DNA of 38,846 nucleotides, taken from the NCBI GenBank assembly GCA_025965695.1, contig JAOPWM010000309.1, positions 1-38,846 on the forward strand. Direction: 5' to 3'. This document shows, piece by piece, positions 29,631 through 37,524 of the stretch. Position 1 is the stretch's first letter. Each line of letters begins with the position of its first letter. The position numbers were made by a program, and so were the translations under genes. Source of the DNA: Blastococcus sp. (lineage in GTDB: Bacteria > Actinomycetota > Actinomycetes > Mycobacteriales > Geodermatophilaceae). The notes under the pieces were generated by a model. The model did not search any database. It saw only the letters and a list, made by a program, of their open reading frames with translations, and was not told the origin of the DNA.

Positions 29631-31691
29631 ATGTGGGACGTTGTGCGCACCATGCTGCGGCCGGGTGCGCCGGAGGACGACGGACTGGTCGAGGCCGCCC
29701 CGCCGGTACCCGTCCGCGAGGTCTTCCGCCGGTTCTGGCCCTACGCCCGGCCGCTGCGCTGGTGGTTGCTGGTCAGCATGATCCTGGGGAGCGCCGGCCC
29801 CGTCCTCGAAGGCGCCGGTATCTGGCTGGCCAAGGTGCTGGTCGACAACGTCCTCGTGCCCCGCGACTTCACCGCGTTCGCACCGCTGGCAGCCGCCTAC
29901 GTAGGCATCACCCTCGCCACCGGCTTGATCGGATTCATCGGCGCATATCTCACCGCGTGGACCGGTGAGAACTTCCTGCACAGGCTGCGCACGTCGGTCT
30001 TCGCCCACCTCCAGACCCTCTCGGTGGGCTTCTTCGACCGCCGCAGGCTCGGGGACATCATCAGCCGGCTCACCGGGGATGTCATCGCCATCGAGAGCCT
30101 CGTGCTCTCCGGCGTCGCGGGGGTCTTCACCGCGCTGCTGAGGATCCTCCTCTTCGGCGGTGTGCTGTTCTTCCTCAACTGGCAGTTGGCCCTTATCTCA
30201 CTGGTCGTGGCCCCACTGTTCTGGGTCGCCGCTCGTTCCTTCTCCCGCCGGATCAAGCAGGCCAGCACCGAGGTCCGCCGACGCAGCGGCTCCATCGCCG
30301 CCGTGGTCGAGGAGAGCCTCGGCAACGCCCCGTTGGTCCAGGCCTACGGCCGCGAGCAGGCGGAGGTCCACCGGTTCACCACCCAGTCACTGGGCAGCGT
30401 CGCCGCCGCGTTGCGGGCGACGCGGATCAGTGCGCTGTTCACGCCACTCGTCGACCTGGTGGAGGTCGCCGGCGTGATCACCATCGTCGGGGTGGGAGCG
30501 TGGCAGCTCAGTGCCGGCCGCATCAGCCTCGGCGGGTTGCTGGCCTTCCTCCTGTACCTGTCCATGCTCTACGGCCCGATCAGCGGGCTGGGCCAGCTGT
30601 CCACCACGATGTTCGCGGCCGCCGCCGGTGCAGAACGGATACTGGAACTGCTCGACCAGCAGCCCGAGGTGCGCCGACCCGAGCACCCTGAGGCGCTCGG
30701 ACGCGCAGCCGGGCGGATCCGGGTGGAGGACGTCGATTTCCGTTACCCCGGCACGACCGCGGACGTGCTGCGCGGCATCGCCTTCAGCGCCGAACCGGGC
30801 CAGATCACCGCCCTGGTCGGCCTCAGTGGCGCGGGGAAGTCCACGCTGGCACGCCTGATCCTACGGCTGTACGACCCGACCGGTGGGCGCATCACGCTCG
30901 ACGGCCACGACCTGCGAGACGTGGACCCGGCCGAGTTGCGGGGCAACATCGCGATCGTGCTGCAGGAGACCCTGCTGCTCGACGCCAGCGTCGCGGAGAA
31001 CATCCGGGCCGGCCGTCCGGATGCCACCGGCGAGGAGATCGTGGCCGCGGCGAAGGCGGCCGACGCCCATGAGTTCATCGAGAGATTGCCGGAGGGCTAC
31101 GCCACCCGCGTCGGCCAGCGCGGCCGCCTGCTGTCGGGCGGCCAGCGCCAGCGGGTCGCCATCGCCCGGGCCATGGTGCGTGACGCTCCCGTCCTTCTAC
31201 TCGACGAGCCCACCGCCAGCCTGGATGCACAGGCCAGCGAGCGCATCCTGGCCCCGATACGTCGGCTGATGGCCGGTCGCACCACCATCGTGATCTCGCA
31301 CGATCTGCTCACTGTTGCCGAGGCCGACCAGATCCTGTACCTGGAGCGGGGGCGGATCGTCGAGGCGGGCACTCACGACCAACTGCTGCGGGCCGACAAC
31401 GGTTATGCCCACCTGTACCGGCTGCGGCACATGACATCCGACCCGGTGGACGGCCGCGCTGACGGCTCGCACGGCCGTCACGAAGCGCACGGGCGTCACG
31501 AAGCGTCTGAACCCGAGACCCGGCGGGTCGGCGTTGCCCTAGGGCCCGACTGGGACGGTCCGCCTCCGGACGGCCCGAGCTGGGACGGTCCGCCCCCGAA
31601 CGGCTTCCCGTCGCGTAGGCCGCCGGTCCCGATCCCGCAGGGCGAACCGGAGGAGTTCTGGCGTGGTCCGCCACCGCCTCGCGTCCGCTGA
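29631..31691 (+). CDS. ABC exporter (membrane plus ATPase half-transporter), cassette 2
   Basis: A 686-residue paralogue of the exporter in cassette 1, colinear without visible gaps over the first 600 or so residues and very similar throughout. Walker A GLSGAGKST again starts at residue 397; LSGGQRQRVAIARAM, LLLDEPTASLD and IVISHDL are intact. The ATG at 29631 has GAGAGG about seven bases upstream and aligns with the GTG of the paralogue. The tail after HLYRLRH is unrelated to that of copy 1. It holds GRHEA repeats and a WDGPPP repeat, then ends in a Pro/Arg-rich stretch. Since the tails follow the conserved ATPase and differ like the peptides do, they may be pair-specific. The hydroxylase gene follows after 41 bases. 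Confidence 0.93.
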   Translation: MWDVVRTMLRPGAPEDDGLVEAAPPVPVREVFRRFWPYARPLRWWLLVSMILGSAGPVLEGAGIWLAKVLVDNVLVPRDFTAFAPLAAAYVGITLATGLIGFIGAYLTAWTGENFLHRLRTSVFAHLQTLSVGFFDRRRLGDIISRLTGDVIAIESLVLSGVAGVFTALLRILLFGGVLFFLNWQLALISLVVAPLFWVAARSFSRRIKQASTEVRRRSGSIAAVVEESLGNAPLVQAYGREQAEVHRFTTQSLGSVAAALRATRISALFTPLVDLVEVAGVITIVGVGAWQLSAGRISLGGLLAFLLYLSMLYGPISGLGQLSTTMFAAAAGAERILELLDQQPEVRRPEHPEALGRAAGRIRVEDVDFRYPGTTADVLRGIAFSAEPGQITALVGLSGAGKSTLARLILRLYDPTGGRITLDGHDLRDVDPAELRGNIAIVLQETLLLDASVAENIRAGRPDATGEEIVAAAKAADAHEFIERLPEGYATRVGQRGRLLSGGQRQRVAIARAMVRDAPVLLLDEPTASLDAQASERILAPIRRLMAGRTTIVISHDLLTVAEADQILYLERGRIVEAGTHDQLLRADNGYAHLYRLRHMTSDPVDGRADGSHGRHEAHGRHEASEPETRRVGVALGPDWDGPPPDGPSWDGPPPNGFPSRRPPVPIPQGEPEEFWRGPPPPRVR

Positions 31692-31732
31692 CGTCGTCCG
31701 ACACCACCCCGCCGCACCCTCGGAGGTCATCG

Positions 31733-33109
31733 ATGAAAATCGTGTGCATCGGCGCCGGGCCCGCCGGCCTGTACTTCGCCATCTCGGCGAAGCTGCAAGA
31801 CCCCGACCGAGACATCACGGTCGTCGAACGGGACCCGCATGGTGCGACCTACGGATGGGGGGTCGTCTACTGGGACGACATGCTCGATCTGCTCTTCATC
31901 AACGACCAGGTGAGTGCCCGGGCAGTGCGCCGGGTGTCCACGCTGTGGAAGGACCAGGAGATCCGCCTCGGCGGCGACGTCGCCCATCTCGGGGGTTACG
32001 GCTTCGCCACCCAACGTGCCGCATTCCTCGAAGCGCTGGCGCAGCGGGCCGGCCGGCTCGGCGTCGCGGTGCACTACGAGCACCCGGTGGAGGACCTGAC
32101 CGAGTTCGCCGATGCGGACCTGATCGTGGCGGCCGACGGCGCGGGGAGCCGAGCCCGTCAACTGCACGGGGACCACTTCGGCACCCAGGTGGAGACGGGG
32201 CACAACCCCTACATCTGGCTGGGCACGGACAAGGTGTTCGACAGCTTCGTCTTCGCCTTCGAGCAGACGCCCGCGGGGTGGATCTGGTTCCACGCCTATC
32301 CGTCGAGCGACACCGTCAGCACCTGCATCGTGGAGTGCACGGAGGAGACCTGGCGCGGGCTGCGGCTCGATCAGCTGGGCGAGGACGACGGCCTCCGGGT
32401 GCTGGGGAAGATTTTCCAGCGACCGCTGGAGGGTCGCTCGCTGATGAGCCAGTCGCGCGGCGAGCCGGCCCGCTGGCTGCGGTTCAAGCAGGTGACCAAC
32501 ACGACGTGGTGCCACGGGAACATGGTCCTCATCGGGGACGCCGCCCACACCACGCACTTCACCATCGGATCGGGCACTCGCCTGGCGGTGATCGATGCGG
32601 TGGAGCTGGTGCGCAGTTTGCAGGACTTCCCGGACGACCTGTCTGCGGCTCTCCGGGACTTCGACGAGCGGGCTCGCCCGAACCTGCGGCGGATTCAGTC
32701 GATGGCCCGCAACAGCATGCACTGGTACGAGCACGCCGACGCCTATCTCGACGGCCGCGACGCCGTGGGGGCCGCATTCGCCATGGCCGGGCGGAACTCA
32801 CCGCAGCCCGGCTGGCGCACCCGGCGGTTCCGGCTCGAGCAGCTTCCGGTGGCCCGACGCGTGGAGAGCGCGGTCGGGACGGTGCGCCGGCTACGCCTGG
32901 CGGGGCGGCGTGGCGAGATCCCGTTCGTGCCGTCCTGGCATCCCGGCCCCCCACCCGCGGGACCACGGCCAGCCGGTCCCCCGGCGGCGACCGGCTCCGA
33001 ACCGCAACCGTCGCCCGCACTGGACGGCGCGGCGGAAGCGCAGGACACACGTCACGACGCACAGCGAGCGGAAGCGGAGCCGGTCGCGGCCCCGCCGATC
33101 ATCCGCTGA
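31733..33109 (+). CDS. FAD-dependent aromatic monooxygenase (VioD/aryl-CoA hydroxylase-like), cassette 2
   Basis: A 458-residue paralogue of the cassette 1 hydroxylase, colinear over about 390 residues. GAGPAG at 7-12, AADGAGSR, NPYIWLGTDKVFD, CIVECTEETW and LIGDAAHTTHFTIGSGT are conserved, so FAD and substrate regions should work. Differences cluster near the early GWGVxxxDD loop (CFSDDLFELLYDHD versus VYWDDMLDLLFIND), which may tune the substrate. A 55-residue Pro/Ala-rich tail (GPPPAGPRPAGPP) is added compared with copy 1. Its last 11 bases overlap the convergent glucosidase gene. As for copy 1, Trp hydroxylation on the adjacent peptide is inferred, not shown. Confidence 0.9.
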   Translation: MKIVCIGAGPAGLYFAISAKLQDPDRDITVVERDPHGATYGWGVVYWDDMLDLLFINDQVSARAVRRVSTLWKDQEIRLGGDVAHLGGYGFATQRAAFLEALAQRAGRLGVAVHYEHPVEDLTEFADADLIVAADGAGSRARQLHGDHFGTQVETGHNPYIWLGTDKVFDSFVFAFEQTPAGWIWFHAYPSSDTVSTCIVECTEETWRGLRLDQLGEDDGLRVLGKIFQRPLEGRSLMSQSRGEPARWLRFKQVTNTTWCHGNMVLIGDAAHTTHFTIGSGTRLAVIDAVELVRSLQDFPDDLSAALRDFDERARPNLRRIQSMARNSMHWYEHADAYLDGRDAVGAAFAMAGRNSPQPGWRTRRFRLEQLPVARRVESAVGTVRRLRLAGRRGEIPFVPSWHPGPPPAGPRPAGPPAATGSEPQPSPALDGAAEAQDTRHDAQRAEAEPVAAPPIIR

Positions 33110-34811
33110 TGCGCAGCACCCGCGCTTCCCACGGGGCCAGGACGGCGGGGTCGTTCGCGGTCCGGTTGCCCAGCACGAGCTCGGCGTCCACCGCCTGAGG
33201 CAGTAGCTCGGCCAGCGGGTACGGCGTCCGGCCGACGTTGCAGACGACGAGCAGCACCTCGCGTCCGAGCGTGCGGGTGAACGCGTACACGTCCTGGTGC
33301 TCGGGCAGCAGCATCGTGAACTCGCCCAGCGCGACCACCGGGTTCTCGTGCCGGAGCGCGATCAACCGCCGGTAGTGGGCGAGGACGGATGTCGGGTCGT
33401 CGCGCTGGGCGGCGGCGTTCCACTCGACGTGGTCGGGGTTGACCGGCAGCCACGGCGTCCCCGTGGTGAAGCCGGCAGAGGGCGACGCGTCCCACTGCAC
33501 CGGCGTACGGGCGTTGTCGCGGCTCATCCGTCGCAGCGCCGCGAGGACGGCGGTCGGGTCCTCCCCGGCGACCATCGCGGTGGCGAAGTGGTTGACCGAC
33601 TCGAGGTCCCGGAAGTCGTCGATCCCGGCGAACGGGAAGTTCGCCATGCCGATCTCCTCGCCCTGGTAGACGTACGGCGTTCCGCGGTGCAGGTGCAGCA
33701 GGGTGGCCAGGCAGGTCGCGGAGTCGCGCCGGAAGGCGGGGGAGTCGTCGCCGAACCGGGAGACGGCACGTGGCTGGTCGTGGTTGTCCCAGTAGAGGGA
33801 GTTCCAGCCGACCTCGGCCAGCCCGGCCTGCCAGCGCCCCAGCGACGCCTTGAGGTCGCGCATCTTCAGCGGGCGGAGATCCCACTTCGAGCTGCCCTGG
33901 TCGAGGCCGACGTGCTCGAATTGGAAGACCATGTCCACCTCGGCGCGGGCCGGGTCGGTGAACAGCCGTGCCTGCTCGACCGTGACGCCCGGCATCTCCC
34001 CGACGGCGAGCAGGGCGTCCGGTCGCCCGGCGAACACCTCGAGGTGCATCTCCTGCAGGAACTCGTGGATCCGGGGGCCGCACAGGTAGGACGCCGACCC
34101 GTCGCCCAGGGCCGACCCTGGCTGCGGCGGGCCGTCGTGCAGGTGCCCGTCCGGGGTGACGTCCTTGGAGATCATGTTGATGACGTCCATGCGGAAACCG
34201 TCGACCCCACGGTCGAGCCACCACCGCATCATCGCGTACACCGCCTGCCGGACCTCGGGGTTCTCCCAGTTGAGGTCGGGCTGCTCGCGGGCGAAAAGAT
34301 GCAGGTAGTACTCGCCGCTGGCCTCGTCGTACCCCCACGTCGGGCCGGAGAAGAACGACTGCCAGTTCGTCGGCTCGGCACCCGGGTCGCCGCCGGCCAT
34401 CCCGAACCGGGGCGGCCGCCACCAGTACCAGTCCCGCTTGGCTGACGTCCGGGACGCTCTGCTCTCCAGGAACCAGGGGTGCTCGTCGCTGGTGTGGTTG
34501 ACGACGAGGTCCATCACCAGCCGCATACCGCGACGGTGCAGCTCGGCGATCAGCTCGTCGAGCTGGGCCAGCGTGCCGAACAGTGGGCCGATGTCCTGGT
34601 AGTCGCTGATGTCGTAGCCGTTGTCGGCCTGCGGCGAGGGATAGACCGGCGAGAGCCACAGGACTTCGACGCCCAGGTCGGCCAGGTGGTCCAGCCGCTG
34701 CAGGACGCCGCCCTGGTCACCGACGCCGTCGCCGTCGGAGTCCATGAACGAGCGGGGATAGATCTGGTAGACGACGGAGCGGGTCCACCAGGGAGCGTTC
34801 TGCGGCTCCAT
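33099..34811 (-). CDS. GH13 alpha-glucosidase / oligo-1,6-glucosidase-like
   Basis: A 570-residue glycoside hydrolase family 13 enzyme that splits terminal alpha-glucosidic bonds. Catalytic residues are Asp209 (GFRMDVIN, nucleophile), Glu272 (LLAVGEMPG, acid/base) and Asp345 (YWDNHDQPR, stabiliser). VVYQIYPRSFMDSDGDGVGD with its calcium-like loop and DLVVNHTSDEHPWF are diagnostic of the oligo-1,6-glucosidase subfamily. TPVQWD near residue 440 is also usual. No signal peptide, so cytoplasmic. The ATG overlaps the stop of the VOC gene by one base, indicating co-translation; the frame is open further upstream but in the VOC gene's shadow. Confidence 0.92.
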   Translation of the reverse strand: MEPQNAPWWTRSVVYQIYPRSFMDSDGDGVGDQGGVLQRLDHLADLGVEVLWLSPVYPSPQADNGYDISDYQDIGPLFGTLAQLDELIAELHRRGMRLVMDLVVNHTSDEHPWFLESRASRTSAKRDWYWWRPPRFGMAGGDPGAEPTNWQSFFSGPTWGYDEASGEYYLHLFAREQPDLNWENPEVRQAVYAMMRWWLDRGVDGFRMDVINMISKDVTPDGHLHDGPPQPGSALGDGSASYLCGPRIHEFLQEMHLEVFAGRPDALLAVGEMPGVTVEQARLFTDPARAEVDMVFQFEHVGLDQGSSKWDLRPLKMRDLKASLGRWQAGLAEVGWNSLYWDNHDQPRAVSRFGDDSPAFRRDSATCLATLLHLHRGTPYVYQGEEIGMANFPFAGIDDFRDLESVNHFATAMVAGEDPTAVLAALRRMSRDNARTPVQWDASPSAGFTTGTPWLPVNPDHVEWNAAAQRDDPTSVLAHYRRLIALRHENPVVALGEFTMLLPEHQDVYAFTRTLGREVLLVVCNVGRTPYPLAELLPQAVDAELVLGNRTANDPAVLAPWEARVLRISG

Positions 34812-35197
34812 CAGGCAGAGAACGTGTGGTGCACGGCCTCGACGTTGTTGCCGTCGGGATCGCGGAAGAACACCCCGTAGTAGCCCTGGTGGTACTCCGG
34901 CCAGACCCGAGGCTCGTGCAGGATCTCCGTCCCCGACGCCTGCGCCGCGGCGAAGACGTCGTCCACGGCCTGACGGGACGGGGCCGTGAGCGCGAGGTGC
35001 ACCGGACGGTTGCCCGCGCCCTCGATCGGTCCGAGCCACAGCTTCGGGAACCCGTCCGGGCCGCTGAGCCCGACGACGGCGCCGAAGCGCATGGCCTCGC
35101 GGAGCCCGCAGGGCGCGAACACCCGGATGTAGAAGTCGGCCGCGGCGTCGACGTCCGCGCACTGCAGTGCCAGGTGGTCCAGCATGCGTCCGGACAC
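34811..35197 (-). CDS. VOC-fold (glyoxalase/bleomycin-resistance-like) protein
   Basis: A 128-residue vicinal-oxygen-chelate protein. LDHLALQCADVDAAADFYIRVF starts the first beta-alpha-beta-beta-beta unit with a His metal ligand; PVHLALTAP begins the second; YYGVFFRDPDGNNVEAVHH carries the final Glu. Such proteins isomerise glyoxal adducts, bind toxins or act as dioxygenases; the substrate is unknown. The GTG at 35197 and the ATG at 35185 are both possible starts. It is the first gene of a two-gene unit with the glucosidase. Confidence 0.88.
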   Translation of the reverse strand: MSGRMLDHLALQCADVDAAADFYIRVFAPCGLREAMRFGAVVGLSGPDGFPKLWLGPIEGAGNRPVHLALTAPSRQAVDDVFAAAQASGTEILHEPRVWPEYHQGYYGVFFRDPDGNNVEAVHHTFSA

Positions 35198-35289
35198 TAG
35201 CCGGGACGGGCGTCGCGGGGCGCTGCTTTGATGGGGCCGCGTCGTTCAGATGCAGGCGCCGGGATCGTCCCGGCGCAGGAGGGAGAACT

Positions 35290-35667
35290 GTGGCCGAGCT
35301 GAGCCGACCGGACGTCGAGCCCCCCACCGGACCGGCGCCGGACGACCTCGTGACCGAGGACATCGTCATCGGCGACGGACCTGAGGCGACTGCCGGCAGC
35401 CTGGTGAGCGCGCACTACGTAGGCGTCACGCACGAGGGCGGCGAGCAGTTCGACGCTTCCTGGGACCGCGGTGACCCGCTGGAGTTCCGGCTGGGCGTGG
35501 GCATGGTCATCCAGGGCTGGGACGAGGGCATCGCCGGCATGAAGGTCGGCGGCCGCCGTCGGCTGACCATCCCGTCGCACAAGGCCTACGGCGAGCGTGG
35601 CGCGGGCGGCGTCATCAAGCCCGGCGCCACCCTGGTCTTCGTCGTCGACCTCGTCGGCGTGCGATAA
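35290..35667 (+). CDS. FKBP-type peptidyl-prolyl cis-trans isomerase
   Basis: A 125-residue single-domain FKBP that speeds prolyl isomerisation during folding. The key motifs are VSAHYVGVTHEGGEQFDASWDRGDPLEF (in parts), VIQGWDEGIAGMKVGGRRRLTIPSHKAYGERGAGG (in parts) and LVFVVDLVGV; the pocket residues of the DASW, VIQGWD and AYG segments are kept. There is no signal peptide, so cytoplasmic. The GTG at 35290 has GGAGGGA five bases upstream. It is divergent from the VOC gene and followed by a terminator hairpin. Confidence 0.93.
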   Translation: MAELSRPDVEPPTGPAPDDLVTEDIVIGDGPEATAGSLVSAHYVGVTHEGGEQFDASWDRGDPLEFRLGVGMVIQGWDEGIAGMKVGGRRRLTIPSHKAYGERGAGGVIKPGATLVFVVDLVGVR

Positions 35668-35670
35668 CAC

Positions 35671-35689
35671 TGCGGTCCTCCGGACCGCA
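35671..35689 (+). terminator. Terminator hairpin of the FKBP gene
   Basis: TGCGGTCC and GGACCGCA form a perfect 8-bp stem with a 3-base loop, four bases after the stop codon. Confidence 0.7.
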
Positions 35690-35820
35690 CCGCGGCCACG
35701 TGCCGTCCCCCGGCTGAGCGGAGCCGCTTCGTCGCACCTGCCCGGGACCCTCCGGGCCCCACTCCTCTCGACACCGTTCATGCCGGTTAGCAGCCCGACG
35801 CGCGGGGCACCCGCGGTCCT

Positions 35821-36807
35821 ATGACGGAGTCGGAACAGTCGTCGGGGGGCGAGTCGACCGGCACGGTCATCCTCGCCGGGGTCGTGAACCTGGCGATCGC
35901 CGTCGCGAAGCTGATCGGTGGCCTGATCAGCCATTCCTCCGCGATGCTGTCGGAGTCTGCTCACTCGGTCGCCGACACGGTCACCGAGGTGCTGCTGTTC
36001 GTCGCGCTCAAGCGTGGCGACCGGGCGCCGGACGCCAGGCACCCGTTCGGCTACGGCCGGGAGACCTACTTCTGGGCGTTCGTCGCCGCCCTGGCCACGT
36101 TCGGCGTCGGGGCCGGCTTCTCGATCGTGCAGGGCGTGCAGACGATCCTCGGCGGAGAGGAGCAGGGCGATCCGCTGATCTCCTACGTCGTGCTGGCGGT
36201 CTCCTTCGTCCTCGAGGGCAGCTCGCTGTTCAAGGCGGTCCGGCAGGTCCGTGGCTCGGCGCGCAAGTGGCGGGTGTCGCCAGGTGAGTACCTGTCCGGC
36301 ACGACGGACACCACGGTCAAGGCGGTCACCTTCGAGGACAGCGCGGCCCTCGTGGGGCTGGTGCTCGCCGCACTGGGCCTGTTCCTGGAGCAGCTGACCG
36401 GCGATCCGATGTGGGACGGGCTCTCGGCCATCGTCATCGGCCTCCTGCTGATCGTCGTGGCCGCGGTGCTCGGACGGGCGAACGTCTCGTTGCTGATCGG
36501 CCAGTCGGTCTCGCCACGGATCCAGGCGCAGCTCAAGGCGGAGATCGCAGCCCTCGACCACGTCGTCGACGTGCCTTTCCTCCTCACCTCCGTCATCGGG
36601 CCGGCTCAGCTTCTGGTCGCCGCGAAGGTGGACTTCGACGACGACGCGAGCGCCGGTGACGTCGAGCGGGTCGCCGACGAGGCGGAGCGACGGCTGGTGG
36701 CCCGTCATGAGGGGGTCCGCTACGTCTTCCTGGACCCGACCGCCGGCGACGGGCGGGCGCGGGCGCAGGTGCACCGCCCGTCGGCAGAAGAAGGCCGGAA
36801 TGCTTGA
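35821..36807 (+). CDS. Cation diffusion facilitator family transporter
   Basis: A 328-residue membrane protein of the CDF family, which exports zinc or related divalent cations in exchange for protons. Helices 1-2 include VNLAIAVAKLIGGLISHSSAM and LSESAHSVADT, whose His/Asp are metal ligands; ARHPFGYGRETYFW is the family's cytosolic-loop signature. Helix 5 begins TFEDSAALVGLVLAALG, with Glu-Asp in place of the usual His-Asp pair, as in the ZnT9-like subgroup, so the metal may differ from zinc. A soluble C-terminal domain follows. The ATG at 35821 has no ribosome binding site, so the mRNA may be leaderless. Confidence 0.9.
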   Translation: MTESEQSSGGESTGTVILAGVVNLAIAVAKLIGGLISHSSAMLSESAHSVADTVTEVLLFVALKRGDRAPDARHPFGYGRETYFWAFVAALATFGVGAGFSIVQGVQTILGGEEQGDPLISYVVLAVSFVLEGSSLFKAVRQVRGSARKWRVSPGEYLSGTTDTTVKAVTFEDSAALVGLVLAALGLFLEQLTGDPMWDGLSAIVIGLLLIVVAAVLGRANVSLLIGQSVSPRIQAQLKAEIAALDHVVDVPFLLTSVIGPAQLLVAAKVDFDDDASAGDVERVADEAERRLVARHEGVRYVFLDPTAGDGRARAQVHRPSAEEGRNA

Positions 36808-36825
36808 AGGCTCACCGAAGTTGCC

Positions 36826-37524
36826 GTGGGCATGCAGGTAGAGGTCTGGTCCGACGTCGTGTGTCCGTGGTGCTACATCGGCAAGCGCCGGTTGGAGAGT
36901 GCCCTCGAGAAGTTCCCCCACCGGGACGAGGTCGAGGTGATCTGGCGGTCCTTCCAGCTCGACCCGAGCGTGCCCGAGGGTGAGACCCACCCGACGCTGC
37001 CGTCCCTGGCGGCCAAGTACGGCCGCAGCGTCGACGACATGCGGCCGATGATGGCGCAGGTCGAGCAGGTCGCCGCCGAGGAGGGCCTGGAGTACCACCT
37101 GGCCGACGGCGTCAGCGGGAACACCCTGCTCGCCCACCAGCTGCTGCACCTGGCCGCCGAGCACGGGCTGCGGAACCAGCTCAAGGAGCGGCTGCTGCAC
37201 GCCCACTTCGAGGAGGGACGCTCCGTGTTCGACGTCGACTCCCTGGTGGCGCTCGGGGCCGAGGTCGGGCTGGACGAGACCGAGGCCCGCGAGGCGCTCG
37301 CCGACCGGCGTTACCTCGCCGCCGTCCGTGAGGACGGCGCGACAGCCCAGGCCCTCGGCGCGACGGGCGTCCCCTTCTTCGTCGTCGACCGCAAGTACGG
37401 CGCGGCGGGCGCCCAGCCGGCCGAGCTACTGCTCCAGATCCTGGAGCGCGCCTGGGCCGAGGCGAACCCGCTGATCACCGTGCCCGCCGCGGAGGGCTGC
37501 ACCGACGACAGCTGCGCGGTCTAA
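36826..37524 (+). CDS. FrnE/DsbA-like thioredoxin-fold oxidoreductase
   Basis: A 232-residue DsbA-family protein of the FrnE (polyketide-isomerase-like) group. The active-site CPWC lies in WSDVVCPWCYIGKRRLE near residues 13-16; WRSFQLDP, GNTLLAHQLLHLA and the cis-Pro region ATGVPFFVVD are typical. A second cysteine pair, CTDDSC, ends the protein, a feature also known in FrnE of Deinococcus, where it supports disulfide exchange under oxidative stress. No signal peptide. Start GTG 36826 or ATG 36832. It is 18 bases downstream of the CDF gene, so possibly co-transcribed, and convergent with the next gene with a 4-base overlap of stops. Confidence 0.9.
   Translation: MGMQVEVWSDVVCPWCYIGKRRLESALEKFPHRDEVEVIWRSFQLDPSVPEGETHPTLPSLAAKYGRSVDDMRPMMAQVEQVAAEEGLEYHLADGVSGNTLLAHQLLHLAAEHGLRNQLKERLLHAHFEEGRSVFDVDSLVALGAEVGLDETEAREALADRRYLAAVREDGATAQALGATGVPFFVVDRKYGAAGAQPAELLLQILERAWAEANPLITVPAAEGCTDDSCAV

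Noticed and set aside
22797-33109. Lanthipeptide, lasso, thiopeptide or sactipeptide assignment of the cassettes
   Set aside because: The peptides lack Cys and almost lack Ser/Thr, and there is no LanB/LanM, radical-SAM, YcaO, asparagine-synthetase-like or RRE-bearing gene.
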